Translations under genes and position numbers: made by a program
In this document: one piece after another, positions 26,933-35,311 of the stretch
How positions within the stretch are numbered: position 1 is the first letter of the stretch
Layout of the letters: each line of letters begins with the position of its first letter
Assembly: GCA_012516575.1 (NCBI GenBank)
Contig: JAAYWS010000001.1
Span: forward strand, 1-52,918
DNA: 52,918 bases
Reading direction: 5' to 3'
From: Actinomycetaceae bacterium
Lineage (GTDB): Bacteria > Actinomycetota > Actinomycetes > Actinomycetales > Actinomycetaceae
The notes under the pieces: generated by a model
What the model saw: the letters and a program-made list of their open reading frames with translations, nothing else
Database searches by the model: none
What the model was told of the DNA's origin: nothing

Positions 26933-28066
26933 CTATCTGGTTGTCTCCCCTTCGCGCATCTGCGACCGGCGCATGGCCCGCACTCGAGCCTGCGATATTG
27001 CCCCTGCCATTTGCTCTGGCGAAGCAGCTCCAAAAGGATTCTCTTGCCGGAAAGTACACAGCGCGCACAAATCGCCTTCCCGTTTGTCGTAGCGTGCCCC
27101 GCAATTAGGACAATCTACCAGCGGAACGACGGCGAGGGTCTGGATATGTGATTCCATCAAGTCTTGCCAAGCTACCGATTCGCCAGCGCTAAGTGTGCCC
27201 AACGTACAGAGTTTTACACAGTTGCGACAGCTACGGCAGGCGCGTAAATCATGGTCAAGTTGGAACAAGCCCTCGGCTGTTTCGGTAAGGCTGAGTGCTT
27301 TTTCGGGACACGCCGATACGCATACTCCGCATCCCGAACAGTCGGTGACTTCGAGGTAATTTCCTTCGCCGCCCGGGCTCTGCTCACCGCCCGGGCTCTG
27401 CTCACCGGCACGGGGTGCATCACCATGAAGCTCATCGCCGTTGCGGGGCTCTCCGTCGCTGAGTAGATCTCCGCTGCTGAAGGGATCTTCTCCATTGGAC
27501 GTGAGGCCCTCTCCAACTACCGGTGCCGCGAGGTGCGAGGATTCAGCGCCGACCATCGCCGCCCCGCCCGAAGTTGATGCAGCGGCCACGCGTTGTGCAC
27601 GTGCAAATTCTCCAGCACCAATTCCTAGTGCGGCAAACGCGGCGATAGAACGCGATTGCATATCCGCGCTCAAACTCAACGGACCAGAACTAATCCCGCC
27701 AAACATAAAACGCCGCGGAAGCGGCATATTGTCAAGGTAGTAAACCTCGCCGCTACGCCAGCGTCGTCGTTTTTCGGGCCCGGCTTCCCACGTAACCCGC
27801 TCTCCCAACAAGTCTCGCCACAGCGCGACGAGCTGAGCTAACCGCTCAGGATTGTGCGAACAGGGAGTAACCGAAACCCGCTTTGCCCCATAAACAAGAA
27901 TTTGCGCGGGCACGCCCACATGGGCACCTGCGATACAACCATCCCAGATAATTCCCAAAGAGCGTTTTTGCGGACGCGGCGGCTCATTGTGATCGCAGGA
28001 GAGAATAACCGACTCGTACGGATCATGAGCGTTGAGCCAGCGCAACAGTGCGGTGATCTCGGCCAT
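26933..28066 (-). CDS. 4Fe-4S and zinc-ribbon protein of unknown role in the dms operon
   Basis: I do not recognise a named family. The 377-residue protein has an N-terminal domain (1-150) with IIWDGCIAGAHVGVP and conserved-looking Cys residues, a low-complexity Gly/Glu/Asp/Ser linker (about 185-240, with two GEQSPG hexapeptides coded by an 18-bp tandem repeat), then two 4Fe-4S motifs (CSGCGVCVSACPEKA and CRSCRNCVKLC) at about 243-290 and a zinc-ribbon-like CPNCGAR...CALC pair. It may be an electron-transfer or assembly protein for the reductase. The domain arrangement resembles ferredoxin-type maturation proteins such as NapF, but that is inference. It lies 5 nt downstream of the TorD-like gene. 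Confidence 0.7.
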   Translation of the reverse strand: MAEITALLRWLNAHDPYESVILSCDHNEPPRPQKRSLGIIWDGCIAGAHVGVPAQILVYGAKRVSVTPCSHNPERLAQLVALWRDLLGERVTWEAGPEKRRRWRSGEVYYLDNMPLPRRFMFGGISSGPLSLSADMQSRSIAAFAALGIGAGEFARAQRVAAASTSGGAAMVGAESSHLAAPVVGEGLTSNGEDPFSSGDLLSDGEPRNGDELHGDAPRAGEQSPGGEQSPGGEGNYLEVTDCSGCGVCVSACPEKALSLTETAEGLFQLDHDLRACRSCRNCVKLCTLGTLSAGESVAWQDLMESHIQTLAVVPLVDCPNCGARYDKREGDLCALCTFRQENPFGAASPEQMAGAISQARVRAMRRSQMREGETTR

Positions 28067-28071
28067 GGGTA

Positions 28072-28746
28072 TTAATCAGGCAGGACGTCGTTCGCCCATG
28101 CGCGCATAGTTCCCGCGGTAAGTGCTTGCAGACCTTTCACCCAACAGGTAGTAGCTGCTTCTTCCGCTCGCCCAACTATTTCTGGCGCCCATTTGAGCAA
28201 ATGGTCCCGAGTAAAGTCTTGGGCGATATACCACGCTGACTGCGCCGCTGGAATATCATTTCCGTCTAACGCGTCCAACATAGCGATACAACAGCGCCCG
28301 AGGAAGTCCAGCTCGAGTCCAAGATGATCATCCGGTTCGTGGTTGAAATTCGGTGCACGAAAACCGAGCCGAGCATATTGCTTACGCACTTCGAGAGTAT
28401 CGGTGTCGAAAACAAGGCCGTCTTGACCCCGATGTACTGATTCGAAGGGCGGCACTTTTGCGGTTGCAGTAATGCCGTAAAGCAGATCCTGATCTCGTCT
28501 AACTGCTTCATCAGTTTCTGCTAGTTGCTTCGAACGCAACAGCAAGCCAAGCCCGCGTTGGGTATCCGCGACAGCTTCACCATCTGCTCGCGAATCTTCG
28601 CTATCGGCCTCAGTAACGATAAGCGGCCAATCCATTAACATATTATAAACCGCTACGCGACTGGGTTCGTCGGCTGGGTGGAGGTGAAGGCGTCCCAGCA
28701 CAGTAAACGCAGCCGCGTAGCGGTCAAGTAATTCAGGTGTAATCAC
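28072..28746 (-). CDS. TorD/DmsD-family reductase maturation chaperone
   Basis: TorD-like proteins bind the twin-arginine signal of molybdoenzymes and hold the apoprotein for cofactor loading. The 224-residue all-helical protein has the family signature NHEPDDHLGLELDFLGRC (about 134-151) and a C-terminal helical part with YIAQDFTRDHLLKWAPEI, close to the family motif DFxxxHLxxW. It lies 44 nt after dmsC and before the Fe-S gene, so it most likely chaperones the DmsA product. Confidence 0.88.
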   Translation of the reverse strand: MITPELLDRYAAAFTVLGRLHLHPADEPSRVAVYNMLMDWPLIVTEADSEDSRADGEAVADTQRGLGLLLRSKQLAETDEAVRRDQDLLYGITATAKVPPFESVHRGQDGLVFDTDTLEVRKQYARLGFRAPNFNHEPDDHLGLELDFLGRCCIAMLDALDGNDIPAAQSAWYIAQDFTRDHLLKWAPEIVGRAEEAATTCWVKGLQALTAGTMRAWANDVLPD

Positions 28747-28790
28747 GTCTACTAGTATTCCAGTATTCGCGTCCTAATGCTTGTTAGACA

Positions 28791-29786
28791 TTAGTGTCCA
28801 CCGTACATTTGCCATGTGTTCAAACCGACGTGCCACAGGCCTTCGTAGTGCATGTTGCGTCCGAGAACTTCGGAAATAACTGCCAAGAGAAGAGCCGTGA
28901 CAAGAAGGAACGACAGCTTGCCACTCGGTGTTTCAGTCACGCGAGCGCGAGCGAAGGCGAAGCCGCCTGCGATCACAACTGCGACACCAAGCAGAATCAA
29001 ACGCCATGCGAGGAATGCACCGTCGAGACGAGCGCTGACATCCTGAGCCGCCGGGTTTGCATTGTGTGCAAGATACTGGAAGTACATTGGGTAGGTCAGC
29101 ATAATGACCACGCCAGCGGAAGCCGCTGTGATCGATAGCCACTGCACCGATGTACGGATGAGCGCAATCAGATCGTCACCAAGCGGTGCGGTATCATCCG
29201 AACCACGATTGGAGACCTTAGCCAAAACGCCCTTCTTGCCAGCATGGGAATGATTCCAAATCACCAGCAAAGCCACGGCAACCGCAAGCGAGCCGGTGAG
29301 CAATGCCGAGGCGAAGAAGAACACTGGGATATGCCAGGTGTTCCATGCCGGGATCGTTTCAACCGAGAAGTAAACCCCGGCCATCGACAAGACCAGACCG
29401 AAACCAGCAGCCGCAGTAAGTACTGCAAGGACTTCACGCAAACCACGCGAAAGCAAACCAAACCACTGGGTGATTGCGAACAATGCACCAGATCCAGCAA
29501 AAGCTACACCAAAGACCAATTCACGCGAGAGCCACGAACTGCCAAAATGACTTAGCGTGTGGATCGAGTTGAACGGATCATTGAGGTGGAAGAAAGCTGC
29601 AATAAAGCCAGCTACTAGCAACGGACCGACCGCGAACAGAGCAGCGTTGGTAATACGGTCCACCGCTTCTGGGCTGATTTTCTTCAGGTAGCCGGCAACG
29701 TGAATCGCGCCGAGCGCCCAGAAGGCACCAACCGACATTTGCGCCACGATCGTAAAAATGATCATGGGGAGTTCTTCGATAATCAT
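28791..29786 (-). CDS. dmsC: DMSO reductase membrane anchor subunit DmsC
   Basis: DmsC anchors the DmsAB dimer and passes electrons from menaquinol. The 331-residue protein is very hydrophobic, with about eight predicted membrane segments, beginning ELPMIIFTIVAQMSVGAFW. It is about 40 residues longer than the E. coli protein, mostly in a charged loop near 200 (GKKGVLAKVSNRGSDD). The start shares a base with the dmsB stop (TAATG), giving coupled translation. Confidence 0.9.
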   Translation of the reverse strand: MIIEELPMIIFTIVAQMSVGAFWALGAIHVAGYLKKISPEAVDRITNAALFAVGPLLVAGFIAAFFHLNDPFNSIHTLSHFGSSWLSRELVFGVAFAGSGALFAITQWFGLLSRGLREVLAVLTAAAGFGLVLSMAGVYFSVETIPAWNTWHIPVFFFASALLTGSLAVAVALLVIWNHSHAGKKGVLAKVSNRGSDDTAPLGDDLIALIRTSVQWLSITAASAGVVIMLTYPMYFQYLAHNANPAAQDVSARLDGAFLAWRLILLGVAVVIAGGFAFARARVTETPSGKLSFLLVTALLLAVISEVLGRNMHYEGLWHVGLNTWQMYGGH

Positions 29787-30424
29787 TAGATCTCCCTCGG
29801 GTTAGTAATCTGACCGCTTGCGTCATCCCAAAGCTGGGCATCACGATGCGGGTTAATAACAAGACGGGGGTTCGTGAGGGACGGATCTGGGAGCGGAGCA
29901 AATCCGTTTGCATCTCCATACTTCTCACGTAGTTCGTCAATTGGGCCCCAGTCCAATGCGCGCGAAGGACAAGCAGCCACACAGGCCGGATCCTTTCCTT
30001 CAGAGCGGTAGTCGTAACACAGGTCACACTTTGACATGTGGCCGGTGTCCGAATTCAGCTGGGGAGCTCCATATGGGCACGCCCACTGACAGTAGCGACA
30101 GCCTACGCACTTGCCTTCGTCAACATAAACCGTGCCGTCCGGACGCACCGACATTGCGGTGGTCGGGCAAACTTCCATACACACCGGGTTCTCACAATGA
30201 TTACATGCGATAGAGGTGTAGTAAGCGAAGATATTCGGCTCGAAAGTATTGCCGTTGACCTGCCATGAACCACCGGAGTACTCCACGACGCGACGCCACG
30301 TAATACCTACCGGAAGATCATGCTTGTCCTTACAGGCAACCTGGCACGCCTTACAGCCATTGCACAGGGTCTGATCGAAGTAGAAGCCGTAGTTCGCGCC
30401 TTCTTGAGTATAATTCTCAGCCAT
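29786..30424 (-). CDS. dmsB: DMSO reductase iron-sulfur subunit DmsB
   Basis: DmsB carries four 4Fe-4S clusters linking quinol oxidation in DmsC to the DmsA active site. The 212-residue protein has four Cys motifs: CNGCKACQVACKD, CNHCENPVCMEVCP, CVGCRYCQWACPYG and CDLCYDYRSEGKDPACVAACPSRA (quoted in parts; about 20-175). FYFDQTLCNGCKACQ at the N-terminus resembles the E. coli protein. The order dmsA-dmsB-dmsC with 11-nt and 1-nt junctions is the classic operon. Confidence 0.95.
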   Translation of the reverse strand: MAENYTQEGANYGFYFDQTLCNGCKACQVACKDKHDLPVGITWRRVVEYSGGSWQVNGNTFEPNIFAYYTSIACNHCENPVCMEVCPTTAMSVRPDGTVYVDEGKCVGCRYCQWACPYGAPQLNSDTGHMSKCDLCYDYRSEGKDPACVAACPSRALDWGPIDELREKYGDANGFAPLPDPSLTNPRLVINPHRDAQLWDDASGQITNPREI

Positions 30425-30435
30425 GATCTATCCTC

Positions 30436-32982
30436 CTATGCTTTCTCGATCTGGACGAGGGTAGTGTGAACTGCATTGCCACGTCCCAGTGGGGACGGCT
30501 TATGCGAGGTCAGGGTGTTGGTGTTACCGCCAACGTCGACCGGCAGATCTTGGTTCGCTGCCGCCGGTGGCTTGACGCCAGCCTGTGGATCGAACCATGC
30601 GCCCTGCGGGAGAGTAACAACTCCCGGTGCAATACGATGAGTCACCTTTGCCGGGATCTTCACCGTGCCGCGCTCGTTGTAAACGAAGACTTCGTCGTCG
30701 TTCTTGATACCGCGCTCGGCTGCGTCAAGCGGATTGATCCACACAGTTTGACGATGTGCTTCCTTCATCCAGTCAACATTGCCGTAACTGGAGTGGGTGC
30801 GGCCCTTGAAGTGGTGACCGATCATCTGGAGCGGGTAATCAGACTCGCGCGATTCCAGTACGCCTTCCCAAGTTTCCACATGCTCCGGTAGCGGCTTGAG
30901 GACGTCGCCCTCGCCAGCCGGACGGAAATCGTCGAAGGTCCACTTCTCTGCCATCCGCTCAAGACGCTGAGAGTAAATCTCGATCTTGCCCGACGGCGTC
31001 GGCAACGGGTTAGCTACCGGGTCCTCACGGAAGTCCGCCATAGTAACTACCGGCTCAGCTTCCTTACGGTAGAGGCCCATTTCCTTCCAGGTGTCGTAGT
31101 CTGGCAGATCTGGATCGGCTTCGCGAGCTTCATCAATGGTGGCGCGGAGCCATGCTTCGCGATCCTTACCATCGGTGAACTCGTCATAAACTCCGAGGCG
31201 CTCGGCAAGTTCGGCACAGATCGTGTAGATGTCCTTGCACTCGTACAGCGGTTCAATGGCCTGCGAAGAAATAATTCCGTAAACCATTGTGCCGGAGTTG
31301 GCACCCGGGTGGATGTCAAACTCTTCTGCAGCCGAGGTGCCTGGGAGCACGTAGTCCGAGTACCGGCAAGAAGCCGTCATCTGGATATCGCAGTTAACGA
31401 TCAGTTCGAGCTTGGACTCATCCTGAAGGAGCGCAATTGTGCGGTGGTTGTCACCAGTCTGGTTAACAATCGAGTTTCCGCCGTACTGCCACAGCATCTT
31501 CAGCGGCACTTCGAGCTGAGTATTAGTCGGGTTGCCGTCATCGTCGACCGGTACCTTGAAGTCACGAACACCAAGATCCGGCTTGGTCATAACACCGCCG
31601 TTGTAGGTGTTCATCTGCTCACCGAACTCTACTGCGTCCATCCAGCCGAAGACCGGAATGATCTTCATCGACGGGTTTGGAACAGTCGAGCCCATCGGGT
31701 TACCCAATGGCAGGCCAGCAGCCGCTTCGCGAGCACCGTTACCGCCACCCGGAATACCCGGATTACCGGTCGCACATGCGAGCAAGAATACTGCGCGAGA
31801 AGCGTTCTCGCCGTTAGCGTGACGCTGGGAGCCCCAGCCCTGGGTGATTGCACACGGCTTAGCAGTTGCAATCTCGCGAGCCAGCTGACGGATCCGCTGT
31901 GCAGGCACACCCGTAATATCCGAAGCCCACTCCGGCGTCTTCTCAACGCCGTCCTTCGAACCGTCCAAGTAGGCGCGGTACGAGGAATTCGCGGGAGCTC
32001 CTTCTGGCATGTTGTTTTCGTCGAAGCCGATGGTGTACTTATCGAGGAACTCCTGATCGTGCAGGTTCTCTTCAATCATCACGTAAATCAAACCGGCGAC
32101 GAGAGCCGCGTCCGTACCCGGACGAACTGGGATCCATTCATCGGCAAGGTCAAGCGCAGTTTCGGAGTAACGCGGATCGATAACAATCGTTCGCACCCCG
32201 TGCTTCTTCTTGATCTGCTGCGTGACGAAGGTCAGGCCGCCGCCCGACATACGCGTCTCAAGCGGATTGTTACCGAACATCACCTGCAGCTTGGAATTTG
32301 CTGCGTCCTCAAGAGAGTTCGAGGACTGCCAACCACCGTAGAAATACGGGTAAGCCGCGGTGATCTGTGCGGTGGAGTAATCCGAGTAGTGATCAAGGTA
32401 GCCACCGTAGCAGTTCAGCAGACGTGCAAAAGCCGTTGCGTTTGGCGGCCACGAGGTGGATACCGTCGCACCAAGCACGCCGGTTCCGTAATTAACATAA
32501 AAAGCTTCATTACCGTAGTTAGCCTTGATTTCTTCCATCTTGGCTGCGATCTCATCGAGCGCTTGCTCCCACGAGATCTCTTCCCACTCACCATCGCCGC
32601 GCTTGGTTCCTTCCTTGCGCTTGAGTGGCTTCTTAATACGGTCTGGGTTGTAGATACGGTGGCGCATGGAACGTCCTCGTACACATGCACGTACCGATTG
32701 GGAACCAAGTTCGTTGGTTCCCGTGTCGTCCGGCAGAATGCGCATTACTTGGCCGTCGACCACTTCGAGACGAAGCGGGCAACGCGAGCCACAGTTAACG
32801 GTACATGCTGACCAGACGAGTTCGCCTTGAGTCTCGCCGTCTGCGTAGGCAGGATTGACACCGCGCGCTCCGCCCTCTAGGCCAACAAGTGTGGCAGCAC
32901 CCGCCGCCACGCCCGACCATTTAAGGAAAGATCGCCGTGTCATACCAGTCTTCAGCGCCGGCGCACTAATTTGCTGCGTCAT
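30436..32982 (-). CDS. dmsA: DMSO reductase-type molybdoenzyme catalytic subunit DmsA
   Basis: DmsA reduces dimethyl sulfoxide or related S/N-oxides using a bis-MGD molybdenum centre. The start is the ATG behind TCTGGAGGTGCCC; an in-frame GTG two codons earlier falls inside that site. The 848-residue precursor has a Tat signal MTRRSFLKWSGVAAGAA (residues 14-30), an Fe-S motif CTVNCGSRC...C (about 59-99), and runs typical of E. coli DmsA: LNCYGGYLDHYSDYS, FGNNPLETRMSGGG, IDPRYSETA, GWGSQRHANGE, TPSGKIEIYSQ and SSYGNVDWMKEAHRQ. The Ser near TSWPPN (about residue 175) sits where the Mo-ligating Ser is expected. Substrate breadth cannot be read from sequence. Confidence 0.95.
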   Translation of the reverse strand: MTQQISAPALKTGMTRRSFLKWSGVAAGAATLVGLEGGARGVNPAYADGETQGELVWSACTVNCGSRCPLRLEVVDGQVMRILPDDTGTNELGSQSVRACVRGRSMRHRIYNPDRIKKPLKRKEGTKRGDGEWEEISWEQALDEIAAKMEEIKANYGNEAFYVNYGTGVLGATVSTSWPPNATAFARLLNCYGGYLDHYSDYSTAQITAAYPYFYGGWQSSNSLEDAANSKLQVMFGNNPLETRMSGGGLTFVTQQIKKKHGVRTIVIDPRYSETALDLADEWIPVRPGTDAALVAGLIYVMIEENLHDQEFLDKYTIGFDENNMPEGAPANSSYRAYLDGSKDGVEKTPEWASDITGVPAQRIRQLAREIATAKPCAITQGWGSQRHANGENASRAVFLLACATGNPGIPGGGNGAREAAAGLPLGNPMGSTVPNPSMKIIPVFGWMDAVEFGEQMNTYNGGVMTKPDLGVRDFKVPVDDDGNPTNTQLEVPLKMLWQYGGNSIVNQTGDNHRTIALLQDESKLELIVNCDIQMTASCRYSDYVLPGTSAAEEFDIHPGANSGTMVYGIISSQAIEPLYECKDIYTICAELAERLGVYDEFTDGKDREAWLRATIDEAREADPDLPDYDTWKEMGLYRKEAEPVVTMADFREDPVANPLPTPSGKIEIYSQRLERMAEKWTFDDFRPAGEGDVLKPLPEHVETWEGVLESRESDYPLQMIGHHFKGRTHSSYGNVDWMKEAHRQTVWINPLDAAERGIKNDDEVFVYNERGTVKIPAKVTHRIAPGVVTLPQGAWFDPQAGVKPPAAANQDLPVDVGGNTNTLTSHKPSPLGRGNAVHTTLVQIEKA

Positions 32983-33161
32983 GGGCACCTCCAGATTTCT
33001 CGCCGCATACGCGGCAGGATGATTACCATTTAATTATCGCAACCCTATTGGACAGCTGTACAACAACAATGTGCAACACTTTATTTGCGTATATTGTTTT
33101 GACGATTTTTGTGGGACAATCAAAGCAACTTCCGAGGACTCCTTAGGAAAGAGGTCCTATT
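32983..33161. promoter_or_regulatory. dmsA / TetR divergent region with hairpins
   Basis: This 179-nt divergent region holds a hairpin GCCGC-ATAC-GCGGC (33002-33015) just upstream of the dmsA ribosome site, a small palindrome ACAGCTGT at 33052-33059, and near the TetR start an imperfect inverted repeat (AGGAC...GTCCT, 33135-33158) that covers the TetR ribosome binding site. No FNR-type TTGAT-N4-ATCAA box is seen. A TetR operator is plausible here but no site stands out clearly. Confidence 0.35.
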
Positions 33162-33836
33162 ATGTGTGCATCGTCTTCTGCTGACCCGGACGATCCGCGG
33201 TATATCCGTTCGCGTACCGCCTTGCGTGAAACTATGCTCGCAATGTGTATGGAACGCCGCCCCGACGATATTTCTATCTCCGAGTTAACTCGCAACGCAG
33301 GTGTTTCCCGAGCAACTTTTTACGCCCATGCTTCATCACCAGTTGAGCTTTTGGCCACCGCACTTATCGCAGAATTCGAACCGATTTTTACTCCGCTCGG
33401 TGACGTATTAACCGTAAACACTGCTAATCATTTGTTGCGTTGGCGCGAGGTATATATTGAACTGCTCGAGCATGTCTCCGAACGTTCTGCCATCTACTGC
33501 AAGTTGTATTGCCAAAAGCCAGAATCTGCGGCGCTAGGCCACCTCTCAGATTATTTCCGTTCAGTTATTCGCCATTATGTGGAAGATTTTGCCGCGCGCT
33601 CCCAAGAGCCTATTACAGACTTATGGAAGGCATTAGCCACAGAGCAACAGGTTCATAATATAGTAGTTATTATTACGGCTTGGCTGGATTCAGGTAAGGC
33701 GACGACGCCGGAAACGGCAATTAATACGTTTATGTCGTTAGCTCCGCCGTGGCAGTTTGCTAAGTTCGACGACGACGGACGTGTTGCGCTTCGTCGTTCG
33801 CGGATTATTCGACAACTCGCTGCGGACCAAGACTAA
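33162..33836 (+). CDS. TetR/AcrR family transcriptional regulator
   Basis: The 224-residue protein has an N-terminal TetR helix-turn-helix (about 12-62, with DISISELTRNAGVSRATFYAHASSP) and a divergent all-helical ligand domain. The start is preceded by GGAAAGAGG. It is divergent from dmsA across 179 nt and upstream of the tatB-like operon on the same strand, which makes it the most likely regulator of the dms operon. The ligand is unknown; redox, anaerobic or substrate signals are possible. Confidence 0.85.
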   Translation: MCASSSADPDDPRYIRSRTALRETMLAMCMERRPDDISISELTRNAGVSRATFYAHASSPVELLATALIAEFEPIFTPLGDVLTVNTANHLLRWREVYIELLEHVSERSAIYCKLYCQKPESAALGHLSDYFRSVIRHYVEDFAARSQEPITDLWKALATEQQVHNIVVIITAWLDSGKATTPETAINTFMSLAPPWQFAKFDDDGRVALRRSRIIRQLAADQD

Positions 33837-33930
33837 CTAGACAAGCCGTGGTTAACCGATCAGTTGCGCATCGGGGACTTGATCTTCGGGTCTTGTTGGC
33901 GCGTAATAAATATGCCCATAAGGAGGGATG

Positions 33931-34284
33931 ATGAGCTTTTTCGGCATTAATGGAGCGGAGTTTATCGTCATCCTTATTGTTGGAGTGATTATTTTAGGCC
34001 CCTCACGAACCGCGCAAGCTGTTTTATGGTTACAGGCTACTGTTAATAAGGCGCGTGAATGGTCCGCGCAATTGCGTGAAGAAACTGCAAAGTTGCGTGT
34101 GGAAAACACGCTAGTTAACGACGCAAACGAGACTGTACAAGATCTGAATTCAGCTTTCGCCGGCATTGATCCGACACAGCTTGATCCGCGAAAAATTATT
34201 AAAGATGCCGTTGCCGAAGAGATGAAACTGTGGATGGAACAGACCCAGCCACAGAGTAAAAACATGCGAAAGGATAGCAAATGA
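33931..34284 (+). CDS. TatA/TatB-family twin-arginine translocase subunit (TatB-like)
   Basis: The 117-residue protein has the family layout: a short N-terminus with GINGAEFIVILIVGVIILGP (residues 6-25, one membrane segment ending in a Gly-Pro hinge), an amphipathic helix (VLWLQATVNKAREWSAQL) and a polar tail. That resembles TatB more than TatA in length and helix. The second ATG is preferred because AGGAGGG lies 5 nt before it, while the first ATG at 33928 abuts the site. It heads tatB-DUF6457-mobA with a 4-nt overlap, apart from tatA-tatC at 37948. Confidence 0.8.
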   Translation: MSFFGINGAEFIVILIVGVIILGPSRTAQAVLWLQATVNKAREWSAQLREETAKLRVENTLVNDANETVQDLNSAFAGIDPTQLDPRKIIKDAVAEEMKLWMEQTQPQSKNMRKDSK

Positions 34285-34544
34285 GCCGCAAAGACGACCC
34301 GGAAAAGATGGCCCAAATGGACCGCTGGCTGAAGGCAGTCTGTGAGGAACTCGGTTTAGACAACAGCGTCATGGCCGAATACCAAATGCATATGCTGGAC
34401 TTGATCGGACAGATCGCGCACGGCCCTTCCCGTCCAGGAGCACCGTTGACTGCTTACTTAATTGGCGTGGCCGCAACTGCACAAAATGCCGATGCCCACG
34501 AACTAATCGATCGGGTTTCAGCCCTCGCTGACAAATTCGAATAA
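34281..34544 (+). CDS. DUF6457 family protein
   Basis: The 87-residue protein is acidic and helical with MAQMDRWLKAVCEELGL, HMLDLIGQIAHGPSRPGAPLTAYLIGVAA and ADAHELIDRVSALAD. This pattern matches the small DUF6457 family, found beside MobA-like genes in actinobacteria. Function unknown. It starts in an ATGA overlap with the tatB-like gene, and mobA begins 7 nt after its stop, suggesting a role in molybdenum cofactor or Tat-enzyme maturation. Confidence 0.65.
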   Translation: MSRKDDPEKMAQMDRWLKAVCEELGLDNSVMAEYQMHMLDLIGQIAHGPSRPGAPLTAYLIGVAATAQNADAHELIDRVSALADKFE

Positions 34545-34550
34545 AGCCCA

Positions 34551-35291
34551 GTGGCACCTGCCCATTCACGTTCCGGCGCTCCTCTCTGGCGGAATGAAGC
34601 CCCCGCTGTGGGAGCCTCGGCGTTAAAAACTTCCGCCTTGGTCGGAATCATTTTTCTTGGAGGCGGAACTGCGCGGCGTTTCGGCGGGGAAGCAAAACAG
34701 CATCTGACTATTGCAGGAAAAACCCTGTTGGAACATGGGTTCGCTTTCGCACGCTATTGTTTTCCCAACGCCGTATGTGTAGCTGTGACCCCGGAAGATT
34801 CTCGAGTGCCCGCGGGGATGCTACGCACTTTAGAAGATCCGCCGTTGGGCGGCCCAGTAGCTGGAATTTCTGCTGGGCTGGATGCGTTATTAGAACAGGC
34901 TCCACATTTGCTAGATCATGAGACTTATGTTGCGGTGTTATCTGGCGACTCCCCTACTTCTGCTTTACTATTGCCGGAGCTTTTGCAGGCTATACACGGG
35001 CACTCCGGAGCTGTATGTGCACGTGGTGAAAAAACCAATTACCTGACCGGGATATACCGGTTGAGCACTCTACGTGCCGCACTCCCGGATAATCCGCACG
35101 GTGCCGGAGCTTATCGCACGTTCAAACACCTTGATTTAGCGCTTGTTAATGATGATCGCGGGCTATCTCGAGATGTTGACAGCCCAGCTGATGTTGCTAC
35201 GGTGTCCGATATCGTCCGCCGGGAACTAGCTCAGCACACCGCGCCTAGCTCAACGTTAGCTGTGGGCCAAGCCCACACACAGCTTAGTTAG
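34551..35291 (+). CDS. mobA: MobA-like molybdenum cofactor guanylyltransferase
   Basis: MobA attaches GMP to the molybdenum cofactor, making the MGD form used by DmsA. The 246-residue frame has the nucleotidyltransferase core: FLGGGTARRFGGEAKQHL (about 36-53), LGGPVAGISAGLDALL, AVLSGDSPTSALLLPELL and late RDVDSPADVATV. The start is uncertain: GTG at 34551 lacks a clear ribosome site and GTG at 34608 would give a product 19 residues shorter, closer to MobA. The gene is third in tatB-DUF6457-mobA and convergent with modBC over 20 nt. Confidence 0.8.
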   Translation: MAPAHSRSGAPLWRNEAPAVGASALKTSALVGIIFLGGGTARRFGGEAKQHLTIAGKTLLEHGFAFARYCFPNAVCVAVTPEDSRVPAGMLRTLEDPPLGGPVAGISAGLDALLEQAPHLLDHETYVAVLSGDSPTSALLLPELLQAIHGHSGAVCARGEKTNYLTGIYRLSTLRAALPDNPHGAGAYRTFKHLDLALVNDDRGLSRDVDSPADVATVSDIVRRELAQHTAPSSTLAVGQAHTQLS

Positions 35292-35311
35292 ACTCAGGCG
35301 TATTACTTAGT

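Noticed and set aside
26923..27033. Upstream extension of MoaA by 37 residues
   Set aside because: Overlaps the previous gene and its sequence is not MoaA-like; the family starts at MPTLIDRYG.
31309..32811. Long open frame (500 residues) on the plus strand opposite dmsA
   Set aside because: Shadow of dmsA in a biased-codon region; no recognisable motif, no ribosome site, low-complexity basic composition.
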